DNA from: Aptenodytes patagonicus
Taxonomy: Eukaryota > Chordata > Aves > Sphenisciformes > Spheniscidae
DNA length: 64,000 bases
NCBI RefSeq assembly: GCF_965638725.1
Contig: NC_134970.1
Location: 4,841,001-4,905,000, forward strand
Direction: 5' to 3'
The position numbers and the translations under genes were made by a program. This document shows, in pieces, positions 46,301 to 58,300 of this stretch. How positions within the stretch are numbered: the first letter of the stretch is position 1; every line of letters starts with the position of its first letter. The notes under the pieces are model-generated. The model saw only the letters and a program-made list of their open reading frames with translations, did not search any database and had not been told where the DNA came from.

Positions 46301-49300
46301 TTCCTGGAAATGAGGAGTGGGAGTTGGTAGGTTGGTTTTGAGAGAAATAGATGAGCTTACCTTTTGCCTCTTACAGTTCCTGAACTGATCCTTCACAGGG
46401 TTGCTGTCACTTTGAAAACTCGTGCAGCTTTTCTGCTGCCTCCTTAGCTAGTCATTGCATCTCGGTAGCGAGCGGTTCTGCTCTATTCATGAAGAGAAGG
46501 AACAATTTGGCCATTAGAGGATCAGTTGCTGTGTGGTATTGCTCTACTGGTTGAAAATGCTGGCTTTTTCAGAGCATGCTGTTAACCTTACGCTGGCTGA
46601 ACTGTCTGCCGGTGTTGGGCAATGAGGCTGGAGCTGTTAGCAGTCTTTGTTCGTAGCTATTGCTTCACACTGAAAATGAGCTGGCAAAGTGGAAGAGCTC
46701 GAGGCGTGGGAGCTTGGGGTCTCGTACTGTGCCTGTGCAGAGGCCAGGCATGGTCTCTGACTGCCACTGTGTGTCAGCCAGAAAGTCGGACTGAATCTGA
46801 GCGTTTTCACCTGAATCCCTTGTCAGTAGCTCTGCCTTCACTGCTGGGTACTTTGAGAGCAAGCGTCTGATTACGGAGCCTGGAGCTCCGGCAGCTCTCG
46901 GGCTGGGTTGTGGTGTTGTGCGATGTCAGCTGGGTCATTTTCACATGTCCTGCCATTATTAAGGTCCCCACTTTTCCCCATCCATTCTGGCGTCATGAGC
47001 TCATGATCCTATGACTTTGAGGAAAATTTACCTTGTTAAACTGTCTTTGGCTCTAATTTATCTGGTGGGATATAGGGAAGGGATTGCGCTTCGTCCTTTT
47101 AATGTTTAGCTCTAACTTTTGTGCCACACACATGCAAAGTTGGCATTGCCAAATAATTGGCAAGCGCTAAAGAATAAGCCCTGAGGCTTTCAAGACGGGT
47201 TGGCTTGAAGCTGCTTGTTGCGGTCCTGGTGCTGTAGAGGAAAGGGAAGGTGTACTGGGACTTGAAATGGCCAAAGGTTTGTCTTGCTGCTCAGACTTTA
47301 CGTGGCATCGGTGTCCCCCAGTAGCTGCTTTTTCAGTTGTGCTTACAGTCAGCTCTGTCTTGCTTGCAGGTATTAACGCATCCCTTCCATGCGTATATCA
47401 GTGCAATAGGATTTTAAGTCTTTTAATCTGTCTGTGCTGTATATTTGGTCTCCGTTTAGCACTCTTAGTAATATGCAAAGTACGCTGCTACAGGGAAGGG
47501 TGGGGACAAATGTGAGCCTTAAATGTGATGTTAGCTGTAAGTGTAAGCTATTCTTTCCCTTTTTGAGTGGTTCAGTGCGTTGTCTACGTGTCTGCTTGTT
47601 AAACCTGATAGAAGGTAAATTGGAAGTCCTGTAATTCCCACAGGTGAAAGCATGTGCCTTACTCCTCCTGGTGCATTGAAAAGAGTGTCTTTGGGTGGAT
47701 TTTTTTGCAGTGGGTTAGATGTGTCCTAGGGTTGGAAATATGCAGGATTTCAGTGTGGTGGTGGGCACTGAAGAGTCACGTGTTTGCTGGAGTCACTTGT
47801 TTGACTCGGAGTAAAAAAAGCCCAGGAGAATGTCAGAAAAAATGCTTTTAAGCCTCTCCTCCAAGTGGCTGGATGTTATTAGCAGGTTGACGTGTGGGAT
47901 GTGTGTAGTGGTTTGGGGGAGGTGCAGATACCAATTAAAAAGCGGCAGAATCGCCGCCTTGCTTGTGTGATGACTGAAGCGGTCCCTGGAGAGCGAGGGG
48001 AAAGGAACCAAGTGGGACGGGGGCCAGAATCCTGTAACGGCCTCGGTGCAGATGGATGCTGCCATCCGTGTTTGGAGTTGAATGTCCATGCTGGCTCCTC
48101 GAGGACTGGGTCGGTGATCCCCCCGATGCTGTCATTCTCGGCGCATGCATGTGGAGGTGGTTTGTTTCCTCTGCTGTGTTTGTCAAAGACATATTCCCAC
48201 CATCACCCTTTCCAAACGCATGGATTCTCCTCTCTTGGGAAACTTCAGCTCTGCATCCCACTGTTGGAAACTGGGCGGTGTGACAGCTTCGCTCTAGAGG
48301 AAGTTATGTTTTTCTCATGTGCCAAACCTGCTGCTTTTGGCCAAAATTTTGAAAGAAAAGAAACCCAGATGCATGTTGGAGATCAAAAAGTCACTCTAGT
48401 AAAAACTCACCCCCAATTTTTCTTTGTTATTTTAACATTATAGAGCTGTGCTGTGGTTTCTTCTTCCAACCACGCGCTCTTTCCTACCAGAGAACTAGCT
48501 GAGATGGGAGATTTGCTCTCCTGCTCTCTTTGGTTTATGTAAATATCCATGAATTTTCATGTTTGATGTGATGATGACATTTTAGTCTCATACTCTCGCT
48601 TAACTGACCCTTTTCAAAACTTGGGTGCCAGGAAAGTTTAGGTGGTGGTTTCCATGAAAAGTTGCAGATGCGTAGTTAAGATTTGCTGAAGCTGTCGAGT
48701 ACTTCGCTAAGATCCTGATCTGAACTTGATCTAAAATCTGTTGAAACAAAGTCCACTGGGAAATGCGAGTTGATACTGCAGCTACTAGATGAGATGAAAG
48801 CCTACTCTGCCATGTAGAGCTGTTCGTTGTATGCAAACAGACCTATATGTGAGAATTAAAGGGAGTTTTGTGGATACAGCTGTTGAAAACACTTATTACT
48901 CCCATAAAACTTGCTTGATACACAAATGCAGCTGCAAAATAAACAAATTCTCCCTATGAACGTGTCCATAAGCCTGGAAGTTGCTCTTGGGTGAGGACGC
49001 TACCTGTTCAAGGAGATCTTTTTATGCTGCAGTGTAATGCTTTCAGCAGGCTTCCACCGAGTTTAGTTTTCAAGGTTAGGTATTTGTGCAAAGAAATGCA
49101 TGCACTGGGAAACTGTATTCTTTTTCGTGTGCTTGAAAGGAATTTTCTGGAAAGAGCTGCCTGCAATTAGAGTGGGGAAAAGCACCTCCAGCAGGCACCG
49201 AATTCTTCTTTGCAATGTATATACTGCATGACTTCACCTGTTTGCTCTAATTGGAAACACAATTGTCGTTCCTTGATAGATTGACTGCCTGACTCAGCTC

Positions 49301-52300
49301 TGCCTACATTTCTGTAAGGAAAGAAGGTATGTTCCGACAATGTGGAAAAATAGAGACAGTAAGATCTCGTATTGCTGCCTTGTGAATCTCTGAAAATAGC
49401 TTTGTTACCTCTACCGTTTAGTCCTGCTTTGCATGGGCTGACACAACATTAATCCCATAGCTGCAAGATCGAGACTTCCGCTGATCGCAAGAAGTGAGTC
49501 ATCCCCACATTAACAGTGTCTTCTCTGCAGAGACGTCGGCATACTTCTGTCGTGGAAGGAGCCTGGAGTTAGCATGCTTTGTTGGTTTAGGAATGATGCT
49601 TACTAGTCTTCTGTGTCTAGGTTCAGCAGTCGAAGTGGCTGCACGTTTAATGCATGTGCCCCTTAACTTTGACTTTAACCTATGCACCATGTCTCAAGTA
49701 TCCAGATTTCCTGGAATGGTGTGTTCAAATCCCAGTAGGATCAATTTGTCTGCTCTGGCGGTCTTGTTCTTTTCATGTTTGAAAGCTGGATGCTTTGCAC
49801 AGATGTTTATGATCCCAATGTTCTTTCCTTATAGGTGTTCCTTTCCTGCTCCTGTGTGTTAATTGCCAGGAACATTTCTGCTTTGCAGCCCAGAACTAAC
49901 AGCATTTCGGTGGTGACTTTTCACATATCGTAGGTGCTTTCTGGAAGGGAGAGGTATTAAAAGCAGCATGTAAATCTGTGCTGATGCTGTAGCAGCTGGG
50001 CAGTGCTGTACTCTTCGGTGTGTTAATTCTTGGGCGTGGGGTCAGTGGTCTCCCATTTCCTCTAATTTTAGATTTTTAAGCACAACAATGAGGACCCAGG
50101 GAGTTCCAGCAGGAGGAAACGTAGGCAGTAATACCTCATAGCCAGTTTAAGATGACATACTCAGCATCACACCTTTTGAGTTGCCTGTACACAGTGTCTG
50201 TGGTCAGAGGGCTGACAGTCCTGTAAATCCAGATCTGCCCTTTAATTTACCCTGAACCATTTGAGCTCTGTAATACTTTTCTGATTCATTTTGCCATCAA
50301 GATTTATCAATGTAACTTACTGCTTGCAGCGTGAAGGATTTTTCCACGCTTCTCCCAACAGCTTTGGGAATACACTCTGCTCCAACTTCCCTGCTTCTTT
50401 CAGTGTGAAAAGCTGATTGAGAGCTTCAGCTGTCCTGAGGCCTTGCAGGCTGTATGATCTATGGATGGCATCCTTGCTGACACTTCTTCTTGCATGTGTT
50501 TTTCCCAAGTCTAGAGGCACTTGAGAAGCACGTGTAGTATTAGCTCAGATCATTCAGCTTCTTCCCTTTCATTTAAGCATATGAAGTTGCATTTTAGCTT
50601 TGTCAGTCAAGAAGAAAATTTTGTTCTGAATTGTTGCCAAAAAAAAAAAAAATCAAACCCAACAACCAAACTCAAACAATAAATCCAACAAAAACAGTCT
50701 GTACCTCTCCCTTTGCGGCCCCTTGGCCCTTAACAGAGCTCTTCTACATCAGGTAGAAGGTAATTACTGTATTTGGTTGTAAAATGCTTGGCAACGTCAT
50801 CATGTTTGAAGTGCTAAATGTGAATTACTCTATTTTATTTTTTCCAACAGAGAAATGGAGGCAGTAATGTTAGTTGGAGAATTTTATATACAGCAAATGC
50901 TTCCTGCCTAGGACTGGAATGTGAAGTGAGACTTCTGCATGCGTTTAAAATGCCTGGATTCTCTGCAAAGCATTATATAATTATCATCCATATTAAATGG
51001 CCACCCACATGTTCTGTAGTATGTCTGAATTTGTTTTTGTAACTCATAAGATGCTGCAGCGGTAAAATGACAATGCCAAGCTCTTAAATATTGTGCTTTT
51101 AGAGCTAACTCTGCTGCAGTTAGTGGAAAATACTAACAAAGGCAGAAAGCATGGGTTTTTTGTCAGGTGTTCTATGATAAGCTGAAAGCGGCAGTCAGAA
51201 TTAAGGTCCCATTGAGCTAGGTGCAGTACAAACTCTTCGGGCCTGAGCAGAACAGGCCAGGCAGATGCATGGATTGTATGTTCCTCAGTTTGTTGGGTGG
51301 GGGACAGTCGAGTTTGGAAGGAATCTGCTGAACAGAGACAAAAGGGGGATGTGAAAGGTGTAAGAGGATGGTAGTGCGGACAAGAGCATAGGAAGAAGGC
51401 AGCCGAGGAGTTTTGGGTGGGAGCAATCATCCCAACTGACTGCTTTCTTTATAGCAAAGAAGAATCTGGACAAAGAAGTTGAGGAGTGTAGAAGCCAAAC
51501 ATCACCGCTTTGGCTTCCTTTGCAGCCTCTCCAATAGCTGGAATCTGACCGGGTTGCTCTCCGCGGTCTTTCCTGAAGCCTGCCAAGAGGGGCCGAGAAA
51601 GTATTACTTGGGATCTAGCCACGTTCTCCCCTGCCCCAGGAATACTCTGCTTTAATCTTCTCCAGTCTTGCATCAGCAGTTTATTTTTGGAAAGGCTATT
51701 GTATTATCTAGTGGTTGAGGCACACAAGAAAAGGGGTTGCAGCTCCGTTGTGAGCCCCACCACGCCGTACCCCTTCCTGTCGGCGAGATGGGCGTAGCGC
51801 TGCCTTTCTCATTTACAGAAACATTTAAATGCATTTTCTAAACCTAAAGTCTTGCACAAAGCATTTGAGTTGTTTGTATTACCAGTCTATAAGCAGGAAA
51901 TACCAAAAGAGGGTTGTGTTAGCGTTGCAAGAATCTAGCAGTTGTATGGATATTAATAGCTGAGATGCGTGTATTGACTTGCTTGTGATGTCCTCCGGGC
52001 AACGGACTAGGAGTTAATCTGCCTCCAGCCTTAACCGCCCTCATGACACTTTGTCTCTAAGGCATTGAACTAAGTCTCCAAACATCTGGGACCAGTTCTG
52101 AGCTACTTTAAACTTCCTTTGTGACCTTGGGCCAAGCCGCTCACGTGCACTGGTTTTTTGTATCTAAAGCAGTGATAGTACTAATACTGTTCCTTTTGTC
52201 TTTGGTGTTGAGTACGTGAATACACGGGGTAGCAATGGCCTCTGCTGCCTGATCTTGCACAAGTAAGAGTACTTGTCCCTGAAGTCTCCGGGTGCTTCTG

Positions 52301-55300
52301 TAATCCACATAAGTGAGACTATAAATCAGCTCTGAAGACTTCATCGTTTGACTTGAAAACAGCGAGTTGTTCTTTAGGCGGCTTGGCCTTTGCTCTAGCC
52401 CACTGCCCCAGATGGTTCTGTGAGTAAAGTTACTACAGTCAGGAAGAAATAAATGGAAAAGCAAGAGGACAAATATGGTCTTGTTTAAAGGAACTATGGG
52501 GTTTTATCATGACCTAAAGCAATGTGCTTTATTCAGCAATTTTTACAAATGGGAAGCTTTATTTAAAAGGATACAGCACTTGCTGAATCATGGAGCAAGA
52601 GAAAACTGAGCGCAAGAACTAGTTTAAACAGAGCAGATTTTGCAATTTTTAGAACTTTTCTTATGTCCTTAATGTTTGGTCTTAATTGCCTTAGATACAT
52701 CAGAAATCTTGTTAGAATGCTTCTCTGGTGCAGCCAAAGGGAGGTGAAATCTAGGTAATCATTTGAGAAGTTTGCTTTCATAACGGAGACCCCCTCTTTG
52801 ATGTAAAAGGGTTTTTGGGGATTGGGGGAGAAAAGAAAGCAAACAGCAGTGGTAGTTGAATTGGCTCCAGACCTTCTTCTGAGCTTTGTTGGAGACTTGT
52901 ATTTACAGCATTCTCCTTCCTGTGCCGGGATCTGTTTTTCTGTTTAATCAGAAACAGCCCAAAATCACACTGTACGTAGATAGTACTTGGTTTTGTACTC
53001 TGCTTCTCTCAATGCTGTATTTCCATTTTACAGATGGGAAAACTGAGGTCTGGAAGTAGAGCTTTTCCTAAGGCTACGTAGCACAGCGGGGAGTAAAGCC
53101 CTTGTGGCTTCCAGAGTCGTCATCTACGCCCTGGCTTGCAAGGCTGGAAGAGTATCGCAGTGGTCTGGCGTTAGGATTTCCTGCATTCTGTTCTGTCTTG
53201 TCTGTTTTTGCCAAAGGCGACGTTTATACTGCCCTGTTTTGAATTACTTCCCCTCTGCCTCATAAAATCAGGGCAACAGGTCTGTAAGTAGGTATTGTTA
53301 AGATGAAATGATTCAGGCATTAGCACTGCATGATCTCACAGCGCCTAAATAAGTGCTCATCTCTCTCTCTCTCATTTCATTTCTCATCTGCAAGCCATTG
53401 GAGGTAATATATTCTAGGTGGAGATGTGGGCCCTGGGCCTTGATGTGAGCATCTGTGCCTTAGCACAGCGGGAGGTTAGTGGCTTGAAGGGGAAACCCCT
53501 CTGAAAGGGATTGAGCCTGCCCAGCTGCCGCGGACTCCTGATTTCCCTGCAGTGATTTTTGTGTCTCCATAAACCCCACTTACTTGATTCTTCATGTATA
53601 ATTTCTGTTGTTCTCCGTGTTGTGAAATGTGCTCGCACTGGCCTGAACCAAGAGGAGTTAGACACTATTCCGTATTTATTTGTCCGGTAAGAGTTCCCAA
53701 AGGGGGGGCTGGCTGAACGGAGCCCCGCGTACCCATGAGCCTGACAATCTCAAAGACTTGCTGAGTTGTTCCTGTTAACTTAAACCTCTTTAAATTTCCC
53801 CGACTGGCCTGAAAAGACCTGACAGCCTCCTCACTTCAAAAGATGTAATTTTAATCCCACCTCCTCCCCAAAGTGGTCTGAGGGGTTTTTCCTAATACTT
53901 TAAATTAGAGCCTGGGCTTTGTTTCCAGTAGTTCTGCCACAGTTCCTACAGATTTTGCCGGAGATGTCGTTCAGATCGGATGCACCAGGCGCTGCAAATA
54001 GTGCTCTGGGGGAATTGCAGTGTCTTTCAGAAGTAATGTTCCCATGCTAGTGTTTTTCCAGCTCCTAGTTTCTGCGGACCATAGTGGAGTTATCTTTCTG
54101 TGTTGAGATCTAACATGAGAAGCTTGGGATCTTATCTTAGTCTGTCACTTTAATGCTATGCATTACATAAATTAAAATGGGATGAAAGATTTGGTTTCTG
54201 TTAAGTCAGGAGAACTCTATGGCCTTCCTAGCAGAGCTGGAGAGGAAGAGGAGGGGAGAGAGTGATATACTTCACTGCAGTCCTCACATCTAAATATAAA
54301 TAGTTCTCTTCTTGGATCCTTTCAGTCTGAACTTCTGGGTGATTTGACCTTTCTTTGATAAAAGCTTTCTTTATTTGCAAGAATAAAAGGGCAAGGGGAA
54401 GGAAAGGACACAGCAGATCTCTTTTTTTTTTTTTTTTTTTAATATCTTAAAATCTTAGCAGTTGATTTCTGCAGTACCCAGCGCTCGCTGTTGAACCAGC
54501 TCCATCTTGGACTCCCAACTTTTTTCCTCCTCTGAATCCCTTGAGTGAACTTTGCATTTTACTCTAAAGCATTAACCAGAGAGTTTCTAAGGAAGTTTAT
54601 GGAAGTGTGCTTTCTCACAGGGAGACCACGTTCTGGTGGAGACGGATATCCTGGGCTCCAGTCCCCGGTCTCGCTGCCAACTGGGTGGATCACTTTGAGC
54701 AAGTGACTTGGTTTATGCCCATTACACCACTAACCTCGGTTTTCCTTACTTCATAACTTCAGCTGAAAGAAATATTTGTATTAAACGCTGCTGGCTTTTC
54801 ATATGTACACCCTGAAGCTTCTTGAGCTCAGCATCAAAACACAGCTCTGTTTAACGTGTAAAACCACTGGACTCTCTGGCTTTGGTCAGGTTAGCAGCCT
54901 GTGCAAGGGGATGCACAGGCGCAGTATTTATAACTGCTCCAGACTACATGCAAGTCTTTCTGGCCTCTGGTTTTAACCATTAATTGGCACTTTAAATCCA
55001 GCAATAAATTATTTGGGCAACCACATTGCATGAGCCCACTGCCAAAAATAAACCAAAGCCTGAGAATTACTCAGGTCCCCTTCATGCTTCAGGACTGTTG
55101 CAGCTGGGTGGGGTAGGGCACCTCCTGGACTCAATCGGATCGGTTTTTTGGTGTCTCACGTATCTTCTGGACATAGTTTAAGCCATCACCCGCAAACGAT
55201 GCGAGTAGCGCTTGAAATGCATTGCGTGCATGTATTGGTTTGCCTTTTCCTTCTGAAGCGCAGGATGGTGTGTGGTGTGCGGGAATGCCTCTGGATAAGC

Positions 55301-58300
55301 CTTCTGATCCTTTGCAAATTGGATTTTGTGGCTTACTTCCCTGTCCTCTTGGATAAAGTTTCCCCTTAGCTGCCTCTCCTCTAGCGGAACTCGTGTCTGT
55401 CTCAGGACTGCGAGGCCTTTTATAACGCTTTGCTGGATCAGGACTCGCTTGGTGGGGAGAGACTTTCCATTTCAGAGCGTGCTCCTGAATCCCACCTGAA
55501 ACGTGCTTGAGAGTGAGCATGCTGCTTAGTTTACTTCTGAATTTCCACTTGGTCTGCACGAGATTCCTGTTGGTTTGGTGCCTCTCCTGCTGCTTTTGTA
55601 CACTGTGGTATGGAGTTTTTTCTGGCTAGGAGCCCTCTAGTAATGACTGTTATTTTAGAAAACCTAGTTACTGCTCGGGCTGCCTCTGTATCATACAATG
55701 AGTCGTAGCAATTACATGCTGGGGAGGAAATGAAATGATCAGGAAAGGCCTACTTCATAAAAAGCAACAGTTTATTTTAAACCAATTAAACTGGGGGTGA
55801 GAGGGTGCTGTTAAGTTCCACCCCTAGTTAAAGAAAACAAAGCAGGAAAACGTACTGTATTAGCAAAAGCGTGATTGTCTAGGCTTATAAATCCTCTATA
55901 ATTCTTGAAAGTACTAAGTTTAAAACAGGCCAGCATACAAGGAGTGATGGGTTGTAACGGAGAGGGCCGTCTTCAGGAAAGGTGAACGGCTTCCATTTGC
56001 GTTTAAGAACGTATTGATGTGAGTTCCTGTGCCCCTTCTGGGAGAGGGTGGTAGCACTGGTGAGGGGCGGCAGTAGAAACCAAACTCCTTTAACAGCAAG
56101 CTCAAGAGCAGTGCCAGCTTCTTACACGTGCGTTTCTCTGCTGTTTTAAATGGGACACCCTGCAGGGGTTAGAGGGAAGATTAATCCTCTACAGGGTTAA
56201 TCCTTAAATCCTTGCTGTTCAACTTTTGAACAAGGGAGGGAAGTTAACAATATTCTCAGAAGTGCTCGGAGACCACCTACTCTTTCGTATAGACTGCCAA
56301 CAGCTGTCAGATGGAAATGATTTTTGGACAGTAAGAAGTCAGCGTGGATCACGCTGGTGACCAAGGGCAGGCTCTGTATCCCACAGTCTCTGACTTACAC
56401 CCCTAGTGACTCTTGCCACGGAGGGAAGAGGGTTTCCCAGACCCATCAAAATTCTTCAGAGGGGTGTGAATTAGCGGTGGGTTGATGGTTTACTGTCTCT
56501 TGTGGTTAACTTTAATAGACACATGTTCTTCTGAAGATGCTTTTTGGCAAGCGCATGTATGGCTGGAAGATGTCTAGTAGCAGAACGTGGGAGCTCTGAC
56601 TTAAAACCAGGATGGTCTGATAAAGCATCGAGTAGTGAATCCCTGTACCGGCTGTGTGCTTTGTGACACTAACCCCTCTGCTCGACGCAGTGCTGTGCGG
56701 TCTGTTCTCTGTATTACTGCTCTTAACCGCAGCTGTCCAGCCACTGGTTTGCTTCCAGATAACCAACTTGGTGTGAGAACTCTGCTGAAACTTGTCCTTG
56801 CCAGCTGTCCGTCTGTTTGGTGTGTGCCTAAGTGTTCCCTGTACGTTTTCTGTCTTGCAGCATCTGGAGAGGGCCAAATGTGAACTGCGTTGACAGTACT
56901 GGATACACTCCACTGCACCATGCTGCTTTGAATGGTCATAAGTGAGTCATCTTATAATGCCTTTGATCGTAGGGGATACTATGTGCTTTACAAGCTACGG
57001 TTTCTGTCTAATTCATTCACCAGTCAAATGCCGTTTCCACTGAAAACGTGGCGATGGTGCAGCACTACACCATCTTCAGGACAAGAAGTGAAGAACATCA
57101 GTGCAGTGAGGCTATAGAGGCATTGGCTGCTGCACAGTATGATCGTACATCTCTAAAAATTTGGCGAAACACTGAGGTTTTCAACCACCCTTTTATTTAT
57201 AAGCAATTTGGATAAGATATAACAACATACTACAGGTGGCTTCTCCAGTAACAGTCCTCTGCAGTCTGTCTGGTGTCCAATGTGTTGCTGTGCCTGCACC
57301 ACTTAAAATTCGCTTTCGTGCGTATTACATTTTTAAGTAACTCCAGTCTTCAGCGTGTTAAATCTTGTATTGTTCATTGCTACTTAAGATACTGAGAAAT
57401 TGAATAGAGTTAAAATCTTTACTCATCTTCATTGTGCTGGTGCAATTCACTTTTCACCAGAGTGGCTTGCGGATGACTTCAGTCCCTATTCAGCTCCATT
57501 AGTATGAAGGTAACATAGATCTTTCCTGAGCTCCTCTCAGCAGTCTTTTTTTTTTCCCTTGGGCAGCATTTAATAGGAACGCTTTAAAATCACATTTCAA
57601 GAGGATATCTGAAATACTCCTGTTCAGATGAACTTTTTTGTAAAATACTCACTGCAGAATGTAAGCTGAGAAACAAGGACGGAATATCTTACGGACTCAA
57701 GTTTCCTTCTCTTGCAGGGATGTGGTGGAAGTTCTGCTGAGGAACGACGCACTAACCAACGTAGCAGACTGTAAAGGCTGTTACCCTCTTCACCTGGCAG
57801 CTTGGAAGGGAGATGCAGACATAGTGAAGCTCCTCATCCACCAGGGACCTTCGCATACTAAAGTGAATGAGCAGGTCTGCGTATTTTTCTCTAATATATC
57901 GTTGAATCGCTTCCCTCGGATGGAGAGAGACTACTTCAGCTGACTCCTGACCCTTCACAAACTAGTAGCAATTGTTATAAAGTCCTACTTGTTAATGGGA
58001 TAAGAAGGGCACTGCCTAAAGCAAATAGCTCCAGTTCCGAGTTAGTGGTTGAATGAGTAAGGTATATATGCTTATACTGAGATATATAAATATGAGAACC
58101 ACTCAACACCTAGGAAGTGGTCTCCTGCTTTCATACTGAGCTTCTAAAACTAACCCATAGTTTTTCCTTTCAGTTGCTGGATAGCTGAGAAGGTTTCTAG
58201 TTCTGTCAGAGGATACATTGGCTCCCTTCTTTGGGAACTAATCAAAGCAGCTTTGTTTAGTCTTTGTTTGGCCATGCTCTCTTAGCTACTCTCCTGGCTT

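Larger units (their letters stand above)
29351..52080 (+). other. ANKS1A intron 1, main body
   Basis: About 23 kb of intronic sequence holds no recognisable exon, RNA gene or intact mobile element. Poly-T or poly-A tracts occur near 33350, 43620 and 44857, an A/C-rich tract at 50638, and a MIR-like relic at 35811. Small RNA or regulatory elements could be present but cannot be called by eye. Confidence 0.6.

Noticed and set aside
49715-49745. TGTTCAAATCCCAG resembling a tRNA B box
   Set aside because: No matching A box, acceptor stem or cloverleaf could be drawn nearby. It is more likely chance or a trace of a tRNA-derived SINE.
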